From NCBI RefSeq assembly GCF_001542815.1, contig NZ_CP006992.1, positions 3,167,501 through 3,231,500 of the forward strand: DNA of 64,000 nucleotides, in the 5' to 3' direction. Positions 1-8,571 of this stretch are shown one piece after another; within the stretch, counting starts at the first letter, position 1; each line of letters starts with the position of its first letter. The position numbers and the translations under genes were made by a program. The stretch is from Methylobacterium sp. AMS5 (lineage in GTDB: Bacteria; Pseudomonadota; Alphaproteobacteria; Rhizobiales; Beijerinckiaceae). The notes below the pieces were generated by a model that ran no database searches, was not told the origin of the DNA, and saw only the letters and a list, made by a program, of their open reading frames with translations.

Positions 1-203
1 GGTGCCATCCCGCACCGATCTTCGGCAGCCGAGGCGCAGGATGCGGGCAGCGACGACCGTTCTCGACCTTGAGATGGTCACTCTTCCCCTTGACCGCAGC
101 GGCCGGAACGCCCACCGCGTCATCGTTTCAAGGGCGTTCGACCGAGCCTTGCGACGTCCTGCTCAACGATCGGGACCTCATCCGGCCCCGAAAGGCGACC
201 GTC

Positions 204-722
204 ATGATCTCATCCGACCCCGAGGCCGTGTCCGCCTCGGCTTACCGCGAAGCGATGGCTCAGATCGCGAGTGCGGTGCATCTCGTGACCACGGACGGGC
301 CCGGCGGCCGTGCGGGCCTCACGGCGACGTCGGTGTGCAGCGTCAGCGACAGCCCGCCGACGCTGTTGGTCTGCCTCAACCGCGGCTCATCCGCCTATCC
401 GGCCTTCCTGCGCAACGGCGTGCTCTGCATCAATACGCTCACGGTGGCGCATGAAGACCTCGCCACCGATTTCGCCGGCCGCGTGCCGCAGGCCGAGCGC
501 TTCGCGGGACCGGCCTGGGGCCGGTTGCAGACCGGCGCTCCGGTGCTCGCGGGTGCCCTCGTCGCCTTCGATTGCCGGATCGTCGATCGCCACGAGGTGG
601 GCACGCATGACGTGCTGATCTGCGCCGTCGAGGCACTCGCCGAGATCAGCGGCGCCGAGAGCCTGCTCTATGCCGGGCGGCACTATCGCGTCCTGCCGCG
701 CCAGGATTCCAAGGGCGACTGA
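204..722 (+). CDS. rutF: Flavin reductase-like protein, probably RutF (NADH:FMN reductase)
   Basis: A 172-residue flavin reductase-like FMN-binding protein. The best match I recognise is RutF, which in the Rut uracil-degradation pathway supplies reduced FMN to the monooxygenase RutA; the related HpaC-type reductases do the same for other two-component monooxygenases. Family signatures seen are [16 protein letters not shown] near the N-terminus, [20 protein letters not shown] in the flavin-binding core and the following LCINTL strand. The frame is open further upstream, but family homology begins at MISSDPEAV, so ATG 204 is chosen. No other rut gene lies in the window, so the exact partner oxygenase is inferred. 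The first 200 bases before it show no convincing gene. Confidence 0.65.
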   Translation: MISSDPEAVSASAYREAMAQIASAVHLVTTDGPGGRAGLTATSVCSVSDSPPTLLVCLNRGSSAYPAFLRNGVLCINTLTVAHEDLATDFAGRVPQAERFAGPAWGRLQTGAPVLAGALVAFDCRIVDRHEVGTHDVLICAVEALAEISGAESLLYAGRHYRVLPRQDSKGD

Positions 723-895
723 CCGCCCTTGCGGAGGCGCAAAGCCAGCAGCCTCGAAGCCCGCCGAGACACGCCTCTCCCGGCAGATCGGTGCCGGGGG
801 ATCGACGGTTCGGGCGTGCTTCGAGGCCAAGCTTTCGCCCCACCGCTCGGCATGGAGCGGACGGGCCTACCGAAGCAACGTCGCCGGACAGACGC

Positions 896-1144
896 TCAGC
901 GCTCGTAGTGGCGCGCGCGGGCGGTGTTGGCGTTGAAGGTACTGCGGGTCTGACGCTGCGGCGCGAACAAGCTGGGATCGCGATCCGGGACGCCGAACAG
1001 GTTCAGCGGCTCGGCCGAGCGGGCAACACTGCCGGTCGTCTCCGCCTGCTGCGCCCCGGCGATCCGGCCCCGATCGCCAGCCAAAGCGCCACCCGCCGAG
1101 ACAGCGAGCGCGATGAGTGCGGCGGAGAAGATGCGTACGGACAT
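896..1144 (-). CDS. Small secreted hypothetical protein
   Basis: An 82-residue protein that I do not recognise. It begins MSVRIFSAALIALAVSAGGALA, a clear Sec signal peptide with probable cleavage after the ALA, so the mature product is about 60 residues, polar and arginine-rich, and presumably periplasmic. The frame is open 15 codons further upstream, but the ATG at 1144 puts the signal peptide at the N-terminus. It runs convergently toward the RutF-like gene. The upstream region contains two sharp palindromes that could be its operators. Function unknown. Confidence 0.55.
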   Translation of the reverse strand: MSVRIFSAALIALAVSAGGALAGDRGRIAGAQQAETTGSVARSAEPLNLFGVPDRDPSLFAPQRQTRSTFNANTARARHYER

Positions 1145-1540
1145 TTTCGTGTCTCCCGAACGAGTTGTTTCGGTCAGGGAGTTAAGCACGGCGCGAGCGT
1201 AATGCTCACATAATTTGTGCAGCTAAGCCCGCCGAATAGCCATCAATTGCATGCAATGTGAGCAACAAGAGAGCGCCGGAGAGCCCCTAGCCAGGGGGCG
1301 ACACCCCGGCACTAGAATATATTGTATATTCTTCAGCTACTTATCTGGATAACTCGAGAATCTGCCTGCTTGCTTAGCATCTGGCACGATCCTTTCCCGT
1401 CATGTGCGCGCGGACACGGCGCGCGTTTCTGCCGGGACTAAACGAGGGGCATTGCGTGGAGAACCACCGAGGCCGCCGCGACCACCCCTCACGGGCGATC
1501 GTCGGGGGCGAATCGGTGATGGTCGCCCGCGCCGCGACCA
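1145..1540. other. Intergenic region with two palindromes, no convincing gene
   Basis: About 400 bases without a supported gene. It is locally AT-rich compared with the surroundings. It holds a perfect 12-base palindrome, ATTGCATGCAAT, at 1246-1257, and a perfect 7-base inverted repeat with a 3-base centre (GAATATA-TTG-TATATTC) at 1315-1331. Both lie upstream of the leftward secreted-protein gene and could be regulator-binding sites. A TGGCACG motif at 1382 lacks the GC of a sigma-54 -12 element. Confidence 0.4.
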
Positions 1541-1774
1541 ATGTGGATGGGCGTACCGATCCCCCCGCTGATCGGCGGTCGTCCGGTGCCGATCGCCACC
1601 GACGAACTTCGCTTCCACATCAACGAGCATTTCCGCCGCGCCGGGCTCACCCTGACCGAGCCCGCCTTCCTCGACGGGGTGCCGATCCACTTCGGCGTGG
1701 CCGAGCCGGAGGGGCCGTATCGCGCCCCCCTCGTCGCCAGCCCCTGGAGAAACCAGACCTATCGCGCCAGCTGA
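1541..1774 (+). CDS. Short hypothetical protein, possibly a gene remnant
   Basis: A 77-residue open frame ending tail to tail with the deaminase gene, overlapping it by 16 bases. The sequence (for example HINEHFRRAGLTLTEP, then FLDGVPIHFGVAEPEGP) does not look like a random antisense translation and loosely recalls the N-terminal part of toprim/primase-like proteins of mobile elements, where an AGL...P..DG pattern precedes a glycine-rich loop. That resemblance is only impressionistic. No clear ribosome-binding site is seen. It may be a short real protein or the leftover end of a longer gene. Confidence 0.3.
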   Translation: MWMGVPIPPLIGGRPVPIATDELRFHINEHFRRAGLTLTEPAFLDGVPIHFGVAEPEGPYRAPLVASPWRNQTYRAS

Positions 1775-3135
1775 GTGTCGCCGAACAGGTGCCGGGCGAG
1801 CCGCGAATGCTCCTCGCGCAGGCGCCCGGTCTCGATACCGAGGGGCTGCCCGTCGATCACCCGCCAGCGCCCGGCCACCATCACCCGGTCCGCCCGGTGG
1901 GCGCCGCAGAGCACCAAAGCCGCGAGCGGATCGTGGGCGCCGGAGAAGCGCAACTCGTCCAGGGTGAACAAGGCCAGATCCGCCTCGCGGCCGGGCTCGA
2001 TCCGGCCGATGTCACTGCGACCGAGGCAGGCGGCGGAGCCCTCCGTCGCCCAGCGCAGGGCGTCGAGATGGGTCACCGCCTCGGCGCCGTAGGTCAGGCG
2101 GTTGATCATCAGGGCGTGGCGCACGCCCTCCATCAGGTTCGAGCTGTCGTTCGAGGCCGAGCCATCGACACCGAGGCCGACCGGGGAACCCGCCGCCTCC
2201 AGCTCGCAGGTTCGGCAATGGCCCGAGGCGAGCACCATGTTCGAGGTCGGGCAATGGCAGACGCCGACGCCCGCCGCGCCGAGGCGACGCACCTCGTCGT
2301 CCTCGAAATGGATGCCGTGGGCGAGCCAGGCCCGCCGGGTCATCCAGCCGACCTCCTCCAGGTAATCGACCGGGCGCTGCCCGAACACCTCCAGGCAAAA
2401 GGCGTTCTCATCACGGGTCTCGCCGAGATGGGTGTGAAGCGGGCAATCGTAGCGCTCGGCCAGGGCCGCGCTCTCGCGCATGAGCCGCTTGGTGACGGCG
2501 AAGGGCGAGCAGGGAGCGAGCCCGATCCGTACCATCGCGCCGGGCGCGGGATCGTGGAACAGGCGCAGTACCCGTTCGCTATCGGCGAGGATGGTGTCGT
2601 CGTCCTGCACCAGCGTCTCGGGCGGCAGGCCGCCGTCCTTTTCCGACAGGCTCATCGAGCCGCGGGTGACGACGGCGCGGATGCCCAAGCGGCGCGCCTC
2701 CTCGACCTGGATGTCGACGGCCGCCTCAAGCCCTCGCGGGAACAGGTAGTGGTGGTCGCCGGCCGTGGTGCAGCCCGACAGGAGCAGCTCGGTGTAGGCG
2801 AGCCGCGTCGCGAGCCGGAACGCCTCCGGCGTCAGCCGCCCCCAGATCCCGTAGAGCGCCTGAAGCCAGGGAAAGAGCGGCTTGTTGATCGCGATCGGGT
2901 GCGCGCGGGTGAGCGTCTGGAAGAAGTGGTGATGCGTGTTGACGAGGCCGGGGATGACGACGTGGCGCGAGGCGTCGAACGTCTCGTCCACCGGCGCGGA
3001 GGGCTGCCCGCCAGCCGGCACCCGTTCGGCGATGCGGCTGCCCTCGACGACGAGGCCGGCGCCGGCTCCGTCCGCCAGGATCGCGAGGGGATCGCGTATC
3101 CAGAGCCGCCGCGCGACCGTGCCATCCGCTACCAT
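1759..3135 (-). CDS. 8-oxoguanine deaminase (amidohydrolase family)
   Basis: A 458-residue zinc amidohydrolase of the TrzN/AtzB/guanine-deaminase-like group, best matching 8-oxoguanine deaminase, which converts 8-oxoguanine to uric acid in the cytoplasm. Metal and catalytic motifs are all present: NTHHHFFQTL (HxH) near residue 75, THLGETRDE with the third metal histidine, GIHFEDDEV, and GVDGSASNDSSN with the metal-binding aspartate. The frame stays open more than 800 bases upstream of the ATG at 3135, but that stretch has no family similarity, and MVADGTVARRLWIRDP is the usual start. It could act in purine salvage or in clearing oxidised guanine. A different substrate such as another aminated heterocycle cannot be excluded. 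Confidence 0.8.
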   Translation of the reverse strand: MVADGTVARRLWIRDPLAILADGAGAGLVVEGSRIAERVPAGGQPSAPVDETFDASRHVVIPGLVNTHHHFFQTLTRAHPIAINKPLFPWLQALYGIWGRLTPEAFRLATRLAYTELLLSGCTTAGDHHYLFPRGLEAAVDIQVEEARRLGIRAVVTRGSMSLSEKDGGLPPETLVQDDDTILADSERVLRLFHDPAPGAMVRIGLAPCSPFAVTKRLMRESAALAERYDCPLHTHLGETRDENAFCLEVFGQRPVDYLEEVGWMTRRAWLAHGIHFEDDEVRRLGAAGVGVCHCPTSNMVLASGHCRTCELEAAGSPVGLGVDGSASNDSSNLMEGVRHALMINRLTYGAEAVTHLDALRWATEGSAACLGRSDIGRIEPGREADLALFTLDELRFSGAHDPLAALVLCGAHRADRVMVAGRWRVIDGQPLGIETGRLREEHSRLARHLFGDTQLAR

Positions 3136-3410
3136 GCCGACTCCTGAGATCTTCGAAGGTGAGACCGGACCCATTGCCGCTCCGGTTGTATCGGACAGCG
3201 AAGATAGGGGTGGAGCCGCCGAGGAAAAAGCGTGTTGCCTGAGACTTGTGGTGGAATATTCGCAGAGCTTCGCGTTTTGATACATCGATCTATGGACGCC
3301 ACGCGCAGGCGCCCCTATCTTTGCTGAAAGCTTCCGCAACGGGTGCCGGTGCACGCGATGTGAAAGCCCACAGCCGGCGTTGTCCTTCTCCGACCCCGAG
3401 AGGATTTTCC

Positions 3411-4031
3411 ATGTCGCGCGGCAGCCGCTTTTCGACTTTTCTCCTCCTGCTCGGCACCATCCTGGCGGCGTCCTCTGCAGACGCCGAGGATAAGTCCGCC
3501 GGCCAATGGACCGATCCACCGGCCAAAGTGAACACCCCGGCGATGAACGCCACCGCGGCGAAACCGGCCGCGACCCCAGCGAAGGTCGACGAGCCCAAGG
3601 TCTCGACCCGCTCCGAAACCCGGCCGACCCGACGCGCGACCAGGGTTCGCCCAGAGCGGATTCGAACGGCCGCGAGCCGCGCCCGGCCGATACGCCAGGT
3701 ACGGGTGGCAATGTCGCGGAAGGCAGAGAGTCGACTGAGCCGGCGTGTCGTGGCCCGGATGATTCCGCCACCAAGGACGGCCAGGGCGACGGGACGGAGC
3801 CTGAGCCCGGTCTACGGGTACATCGCCGCCGATGCCCCGGCCGAGGCCTATTACGAACAGCGCCGGATCGGGGCCGTCGGAAATAGGCCGGGCGATCTCG
3901 GACTACCCTCGGAAAGCGGACCGGCCTATCGCACCGTCGGGACACGAGGGGACGGCCACCTCGTCATGCGCTGGCGAGGGCCAAGCGTGCCGACCGGCCT
4001 CGTGATCGACCGCCCATCACCGTTCGACTGA
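3411..4031 (+). CDS. Secreted basic, low-complexity hypothetical protein
   Basis: A 206-residue protein with an N-terminal signal peptide (RFSTFLLLLGTILAASSADA) followed by an Ala/Pro/Thr/Arg-rich middle region, probably disordered, and a more ordered C-terminal segment with YGYIAADAPAEAYYEQ. I do not recognise the family. The ATG at 3411 is preferred because it places the signal peptide at the N-terminus; the frame is open 55 codons earlier. It stands alone, divergent from the deaminase gene. It is probably an exported envelope protein; nothing else can be inferred. Confidence 0.55.
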   Translation: MSRGSRFSTFLLLLGTILAASSADAEDKSAGQWTDPPAKVNTPAMNATAAKPAATPAKVDEPKVSTRSETRPTRRATRVRPERIRTAASRARPIRQVRVAMSRKAESRLSRRVVARMIPPPRTARATGRSLSPVYGYIAADAPAEAYYEQRRIGAVGNRPGDLGLPSESGPAYRTVGTRGDGHLVMRWRGPSVPTGLVIDRPSPFD

Positions 4032-4106
4032 CACGGCGCGGACAACAGAGGCGACTCCACCCTTCGAGAAGGCGGGGCCGTCAGATACCGGAAACGTGAG
4101 GGGCGC

Positions 4107-4340
4107 TCAGCGAGCGCGGCCGGGACGAGCCGGCTCGAACACGATACGGCGGTGATAGGCGCACCAGCTCTTGCCATCGGCGACCGGAGCCCCGCAGCAC
4201 ACGGCCTGGTCGCTCGGCTCACCGATAATGAACTTGCAGACGAAAGTGCCGGATTGCGCGAAGGGGACACGAAGATCGGCGGAGGGTTCGGCAATCGCAT
4301 CGGCCTCGCCGACTTGCGGCAGGCGGAAAAGTTGGTTCAT
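4107..4340 (-). CDS. Short protein with GcrA-type C-terminal zinc segment
   Basis: A 77-residue protein whose second half (CKFIIGEPSDQAVCCG, then APVADGKSWCAYHRRI) resembles the C-terminal end of GcrA, the alphaproteobacterial cell-cycle regulator, where the pattern CKWPIGDP...FCGAP....YC..H is typical. The N-terminal helix-turn-helix of full GcrA (usually about 170 residues) is absent. The start is uncertain: the ATG at 4340 gives 77 residues, an in-frame ATG at 4433 gives 108, and the open frame extends to 4607. None has a strong ribosome-binding site. It may compete with or supplement GcrA at RNA polymerase, or be a degenerate copy; that is inference. Confidence 0.55.
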   Translation of the reverse strand: MNQLFRLPQVGEADAIAEPSADLRVPFAQSGTFVCKFIIGEPSDQAVCCGAPVADGKSWCAYHRRIVFEPARPGRAR

Positions 4341-4870
4341 CGTGCGGACACTCGGTGTTCGGACTCGCTGGACCCAAGCGAGGAGCGGCACAGCGCCCTG
4401 GGCCTGGACGGATGTTTCGGCCGGCCCACTCATCTCACGCGATCCGTACGGCAACGGCCAGTCCCGGCGGAGTGCGGGACCGGCGTCGCGAGCGGGCGCG
4501 AAACGAAGGTCGGCAGATAGTCTGCTGTAAGTATACCTGATTCCCCGACAAACAACCCCTGCGCCGGCGCGACAGCTGCGCGCTGGAAGCAGGGTTACAT
4601 CGTTCACCCGACGAAAGGCAGGCGGACACCTGCCTTAAAAACCCTGTGAAAACGATAATCGAAGTCGAGACACAACGTTCCCGACCCGGCTGCGACCCTC
4701 CTCACGACGGGTCACCGCGTTCCTTGCGACGCGGACGGGCGGCAGCTATCCCGTTTCGGCGTGCCTCATGACAATCCCCGCCATCGATCGCCTCTCCTTC
4801 TAGCACGGCGGCGCAGCGGGAATGGAGTGAGAGACACGGATCCTCTGGAAGACGGCGCACCGGGCCTCGC
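4341..4870. other. Intergenic region, nothing convincing
   Basis: About 530 bases between the leftward GcrA-like gene and the rightward epimerase gene. The first part may code if the upstream start of the GcrA-like protein is used. The rest has only short, compositionally biased frames. It must hold two divergent promoters, but I cannot place their elements. Confidence 0.4.
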
Positions 4871-5884
4871 ATGCATGCTCTCGTCACGGGCTCGGCCGGC
4901 TTCATCGGCCACGCGCTGAGCCGCCGTCTGCTGGCGGCGGGCTTGGGCGTGACGGGCTTCGACGGCCTCTCACCCTACTACGATGTCGGGCTGAAGCGAG
5001 CCCGGCACGCGGATCTCGCCCGATTTCCCGGCTTCGAGGCGGTGGAGGCGCGGCTCGAGACGCCCGGCGCGCTCCTCGACGTGATGGCGCGGGTCAAGCC
5101 GGACCTCGTCTTCCATCTCGCGGCGCAGGCGGGGGTTCGCTACAGCCTCATCGACCCCGGCGCCTATGTCGAAGCCAACCTCGTCGGCTTCGCAAACCTG
5201 CTGGAGGCGGTGCGCGCCCATCCCGTCAAGCACCTGCTCGTCGCCTCGACCAGTTCGGCCTATGGCGGCAATGCGAGCGTCCCGTTCCGCGAGACCGACC
5301 GTGCGGTCTCGCCGCTCACCCTCTACGCCGCCTCGAAGCTCGCCAACGAGGCGATGGCGCATTCCTACGCTCACCTGTTCCGCGTGCCGACGACCGCATT
5401 CCGCTTCTTCACGGTCTACGGACCTTGGGGGCGGCCGGACATGGCCCTGTTCCTGTTCACCCGGAAGATCCTGGCGGGCGAACCGATCGAGGTGTTCGGC
5501 GAGGGGGCGGCGGAACGGGATTTCACCTTCATCGACGATCTCATCGATGCGATCGTCGCGCTGTCGGAGCGCCTGCCGCCGATGCCTGCCGAGGGCGGCC
5601 CGGTCTCGGCGGCCGACACCCTGAGCACGGTCGCGCCCTATCGTCTGGTCAATATCGGCGGCGGCCGCCCGGTCCGGCTCGATGCCATGATCGGCGCCCT
5701 GGAGGCGGCCCTGGGGCGCAAGGCCGAGCGCGTGCTGAAGCCGCTCCCGCCCGGCGACGTGATCCGGACCCATGCGAGCCCCGACCTGCTGCGCGACCTC
5801 GTCGGCCGCTTGCCCGAGACGCCGCTGGAGACCGGCATCCCCGCCTTCGTGAGGTGGTATCTCGACTATTACGGGGACCAATAG
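4871..5884 (+). CDS. UDP-glucuronate 4-epimerase-like NAD-dependent epimerase
   Basis: A 337-residue short-chain dehydrogenase/reductase-type nucleotide-sugar epimerase. It has the NAD-binding loop TGSAGFIGHAL at residues 6-16, the LAAQAGVRYS segment, the catalytic STSSAYGG and the YAASK (YxxxK) pair, followed by FRFFTVYGPWGRPDMALF, a signature typical of UDP-glucuronate 4-epimerases that make UDP-galacturonate. The next gene encodes UDP-glucose dehydrogenase, which produces the UDP-glucuronate substrate, so the two form one pathway for acidic surface polysaccharide or lipopolysaccharide. The 235-base gap with an inverted repeat suggests the two may be transcribed separately. Confidence 0.85.
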   Translation: MHALVTGSAGFIGHALSRRLLAAGLGVTGFDGLSPYYDVGLKRARHADLARFPGFEAVEARLETPGALLDVMARVKPDLVFHLAAQAGVRYSLIDPGAYVEANLVGFANLLEAVRAHPVKHLLVASTSSAYGGNASVPFRETDRAVSPLTLYAASKLANEAMAHSYAHLFRVPTTAFRFFTVYGPWGRPDMALFLFTRKILAGEPIEVFGEGAAERDFTFIDDLIDAIVALSERLPPMPAEGGPVSAADTLSTVAPYRLVNIGGGRPVRLDAMIGALEAALGRKAERVLKPLPPGDVIRTHASPDLLRDLVGRLPETPLETGIPAFVRWYLDYYGDQ

Positions 5885-5946
5885 AGCCCTTGCGGGACAG
5901 CGCATTCAGGCGAAGAGAGGCCGGAGGGCGCCTCGCTCGATCCTCG

Positions 5947-5977
5947 GTCCCGAAAACGGATCACAGCCTTTCGGGAC
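5947..5977. repeat. Inverted repeat GTCCCGAAA/TTTCGGGAC
   Basis: Perfect 9-base arms (5947-5955 and 5969-5977) separated by 13 bases, in the gap between the epimerase and dehydrogenase genes. The arms match those of the element at 7466-7504, so this is a member of the same intergenic palindrome family. It may end or weaken transcription from the epimerase gene. Confidence 0.6.
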
Positions 5978-6119
5978 CTCACCGTCCCCCGGATGCGCCC
6001 GCGCCGGCCACGCTGAGCGAATTGCCCGAACCGGAAAATATGCCGAACCTCGTGACGGGCGGTCTCCTCGACGGTTTTTGAGGATCGAAGGTCCGCCGCT
6101 TCAGGGAGACGGACCACCG

Positions 6120-7436
6120 ATGCGCATCGCGATGATTGGCTCGGGCTATGTCGGCCTCGTGTCGGGCGCCTGCCTGGCCGATTTCGGCCACGAGGTCGTC
6201 TGCATCGACAAGGATCCCGGCAAGATCGCCGCCCTCAACGAGGGCCGCATGCCGATCTACGAGCCTGGTCTCGACACCCTCGTCGCCGAGAACGTGCGGG
6301 CCAAACGCCTCACCTTCTCCACCGACCTCAAGCCCGCCGTTGCCCAGGCGCAAGCGGTGTTCATCGCGGTGGGCACCCCGTCCCGCCGCGGCGACGGCTT
6401 TGCCGACCTCTCCTACGTCTATGCCGCGGCCCGCGAGATCGCCGAGGCGCTGACCGGCTACACCGTGGTCGTCACCAAATCGACCGTGCCCGTCGGCACC
6501 GGCGACGAGGTCGAGCGCATCCTCCGCGAGGCCCGCCCCGACATCGATGTCGGCGTCGCCTCCAACCCCGAATTCCTGCGCGAGGGTGCGGCCATCGGCG
6601 ACTTCAAGCGGCCCGACCGCATCGTCATCGGCGCCGAGGACGCCCGCGCAGTCGCCGTGATGCAGGAGGTCTACCGCCCGCTCTACCTCAACGCCGCGCC
6701 GATCCTGCTCACCGGACGGCGCACGGCCGAGCTGACCAAATATGCCGCCAACGCGTTCCTGGCCACCAAGATCACCTTCATCAACGAGATCGCGGATCTG
6801 TGCGAGCAGGTCGGGGCCAACGTGCAGGAGGTCGCCCGCGGCATCGGCCTCGACAACCGCATCGGCGCGAAGTTCCTGCATGCGGGACCGGGCTACGGCG
6901 GCTCGTGCTTCCCCAAGGACACGCTGGCGCTGGTGAAGACGGCGCAGGATTACGGCACGCCGGTGCGGATCGTCGAGACGGTGGTGGCGGTCAACGACCA
7001 GAGGAAGCGCGCGATGGCGCGCAAGGTGATCGCGGCCTGCGGCGGGTCCGTGCGGGGCAAGCGGGTGGCGCTCCTGGGCCTGACGTTCAAGCCGAACACC
7101 GACGACATGCGCGACGCGCCCTCGCTGTCGATCATCGCCGGCTTGCAGGATGCGGGCGCGCAGATCGTGGCCTACGATCCGGAGGGGATGGAGCAGGCGC
7201 GGCCGCTGCTTCAGGGCGTCGCTTACGCCGAGGACGCCTATGCCTGCGCCGAAGGCGCGGACGCGCTGGTGATCGTGACGGAGTGGAATGCGTTCCGGGC
7301 GCTCGATCTCGCCCGGCTGAAGGGGCTCATGCGCGCCCCCGTCCTCGTCGATCTGCGCAACGTCTACGCGCCGGAAGAGGCTCGCCGCCAAGGACTGCGC
7401 CATGTCGGCGTCGGTGCCCTGGCCCGCCTCGACTGA
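6120..7436 (+). CDS. ugd: UDP-glucose 6-dehydrogenase
   Basis: A 438-residue cytoplasmic enzyme that oxidises UDP-glucose to UDP-glucuronate with two NAD. The N-terminal Rossmann motif is MIGSGYVGLVSGACLAD; the catalytic-domain hallmark GPGYGGSCFPKDT carries the active-site cysteine, and the lysine and asparagine of the TKYAANAFLATKITFINE helix are intact. The C-terminal UDP-binding domain (GLTFKPNTDDMRDAPS) is complete. The ATG at 6120 is chosen over upstream in-frame codons because MRIAMIGSGYVG is the usual start. It pairs with the preceding epimerase gene to make UDP-galacturonate. Confidence 0.95.
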   Translation: MRIAMIGSGYVGLVSGACLADFGHEVVCIDKDPGKIAALNEGRMPIYEPGLDTLVAENVRAKRLTFSTDLKPAVAQAQAVFIAVGTPSRRGDGFADLSYVYAAAREIAEALTGYTVVVTKSTVPVGTGDEVERILREARPDIDVGVASNPEFLREGAAIGDFKRPDRIVIGAEDARAVAVMQEVYRPLYLNAAPILLTGRRTAELTKYAANAFLATKITFINEIADLCEQVGANVQEVARGIGLDNRIGAKFLHAGPGYGGSCFPKDTLALVKTAQDYGTPVRIVETVVAVNDQRKRAMARKVIAACGGSVRGKRVALLGLTFKPNTDDMRDAPSLSIIAGLQDAGAQIVAYDPEGMEQARPLLQGVAYAEDAYACAEGADALVIVTEWNAFRALDLARLKGLMRAPVLVDLRNVYAPEEARRQGLRHVGVGALARLD

Positions 7437-7465
7437 TCCGGCCGTCGTTCGGTCGGTCTCCGGAA

Positions 7466-7504
7466 CATCGTCCCGAAAGCCGGCAACCACCTTTCGGGAT
7501 GATG
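7466..7504. repeat. Intergenic inverted repeat CATCGTCCCGAAAG / CTTTCGGGATGATG
   Basis: Two 14-base arms with one mismatch separated by 11 bases, lying between the convergent dehydrogenase and VanZ-like genes. RNA from either strand would form a stable stem, so it may act as a bidirectional terminator. Related copies occur at 5947, 20427 and 31415, which marks it as a repeated element rather than a gene-specific terminator. Confidence 0.7.
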
Positions 7505-7506
7505 CT

Positions 7507-7851
7507 CTAACGCGCCGTACGGCGGGCGAGCAGGAGATGCATCCCCTGCGCCGCGAGCCCGCCGGCCAAAGCCGCGCCGCCCTTCACCAGAAAATCGATG
7601 AGCCGGCCATGCCGGCTCACGGTCAGGCCCTGTGCCGCCTCGAGCCCCCCGGCGAGGACCACGGCCGCGACGAGCGCCCATCCCCAGCGCCGCGGATACG
7701 AGAGCACGAGCAGGAAGCCGAACAGCGCGTAGGCGCCGGCCCGCTCCAGGGTCGGGGACGCCAGGACCGGACGCGCTTCGAGCGGCGAAAGCGTCACGGC
7801 GACGAGGCCGATGGCCACGACCCATGCCATCAGGCGAACAAGCGTCAGCAT
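7507..7851 (-). CDS. VanZ-like small membrane protein
   Basis: A 114-residue integral membrane protein with about four hydrophobic segments (LMAWVVAIGLVAVTLSP, then YALFGFLLVLSY, WALVAAVVLAGGLEAAQ and a C-terminal helix). The pattern 'LSP... EK-like helix ... GGLEAAQ.....R......DFLVKGGAALAG' is that of the VanZ-like family, whose function outside glycopeptide resistance is unknown. The start at 7851 (MLTLVRLMAW) places the first membrane helix at the N-terminus; the frame extends upstream to a GTG at 7938. It is convergent with the dehydrogenase gene. Confidence 0.6.
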   Translation of the reverse strand: MLTLVRLMAWVVAIGLVAVTLSPLEARPVLASPTLERAGAYALFGFLLVLSYPRRWGWALVAAVVLAGGLEAAQGLTVSRHGRLIDFLVKGGAALAGGLAAQGMHLLLARRTAR

Positions 7852-7934
7852 AGGATCTCGTGCGCGCAAGCCGGCACCAAGGTCAAGCAGGCCGGTCGCG
7901 CACGCCGCCGGAAGCCCGATGCCACCCATCAGCC

Positions 7935-8015
7935 TCACTCCACCGAAGCCGCGATCAGCGAGAAGATCAACCCGAGGGCAAGGTTGCCGGCGAGCAGGAT
8001 CATGAACAGGGTCAT
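7935..8015 (-). CDS. Possible 26-residue membrane peptide
   Basis: A very short frame encoding one hydrophobic helix (MTLFMILLAGNLALGLIFSL). It lies just upstream of the VanZ-like gene, and its stop overlaps the most upstream possible GTG start of that gene. No ribosome-binding site is visible. It could be a small membrane peptide co-transcribed with the VanZ-like gene, or chance. Confidence 0.15.
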   Translation of the reverse strand: MTLFMILLAGNLALGLIFSLIAASVE

Positions 8016-8022
8016 GACCGCG

Positions 8023-8247
8023 TCACGCCGTGCAGGTCAGGACGATGTAGGGCCAGCGCGGAGGGCACGAGGTCCGTGGCGCCTCCGGCGCGCGTGTCGC
8101 GCTCCGGACATCGCCCCGCCCACCGACGGCACCGACATCCGCGGAGCGAGCCTCCGGTACGGCCCCACGCGCCGGCAGGCAGGGAACAATGCAGAATCCG
8201 ATCAGGATGATCGAGGCGGCACGGGCGGCAACGACGATCTTCGGCAT
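8023..8247 (-). CDS. Small secreted hypothetical protein
   Basis: A 74-residue protein starting MPKIVVAARAASIILIGFC, a plausible Sec signal peptide with cleavage near PARGA. The mature part is about 45 residues with two cysteines near its ends. A strong ribosome-binding site, GAGGGGAAAG, directly precedes the ATG on the minus strand, which supports translation. Family not recognised. Confidence 0.45.
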   Translation of the reverse strand: MPKIVVAARAASIILIGFCIVPCLPARGAVPEARSADVGAVGGRGDVRSATRAPEAPRTSCPPRWPYIVLTCTA

Positions 8248-8571
8248 CTTTCCCCTCGCGACATCTCACGTTTCGCGGGAAGCTCGTTAGCCTTGGCTGT
8301 TTGCGGGGATGTTGCGTCGACTGTTGCGTCGAATGCACGGCCAATCGGATGCGGTGACGGGCAGGGCGTCATGCGCTTCGCGGCCCAAAAATATCTTTGA
8401 GGATGCCCGCGGATACTTAAGTGCAAATGATGCCGGATATCCCTAATTTGGAGGATGCAATTGTCCCGAAACCGTTGCCTGCTACGTCCCGAGGGGCCGA
8501 GGCCGCAGTGAGACCGGGGCGCACAAAGGGGGCGCCGGCTGCGACGCGACGCCCCCGAGGGGGACGGGGTC
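8248..8571. other. Intergenic region, nothing convincing
   Basis: About 320 bases between divergent small genes. The segment around 8300-8470 is less GC-rich than its surroundings and probably contains the promoters of both. I see no hairpin terminator and no repeat family member here. Confidence 0.4.

Noticed and set aside
1382..1397. TGGCACG motif as a possible sigma-54 promoter
   Set aside because: At the correct spacing the -12 box reads TTTC and lacks the essential GC; no gene starts appropriately downstream.
1402..3147. Long rightward open frame opposite the 8-oxoguanine deaminase gene
   Set aside because: It is antisense to a gene with all catalytic motifs and its translation is Arg/Ala/Gly-biased; a typical shadow in GC-rich DNA.
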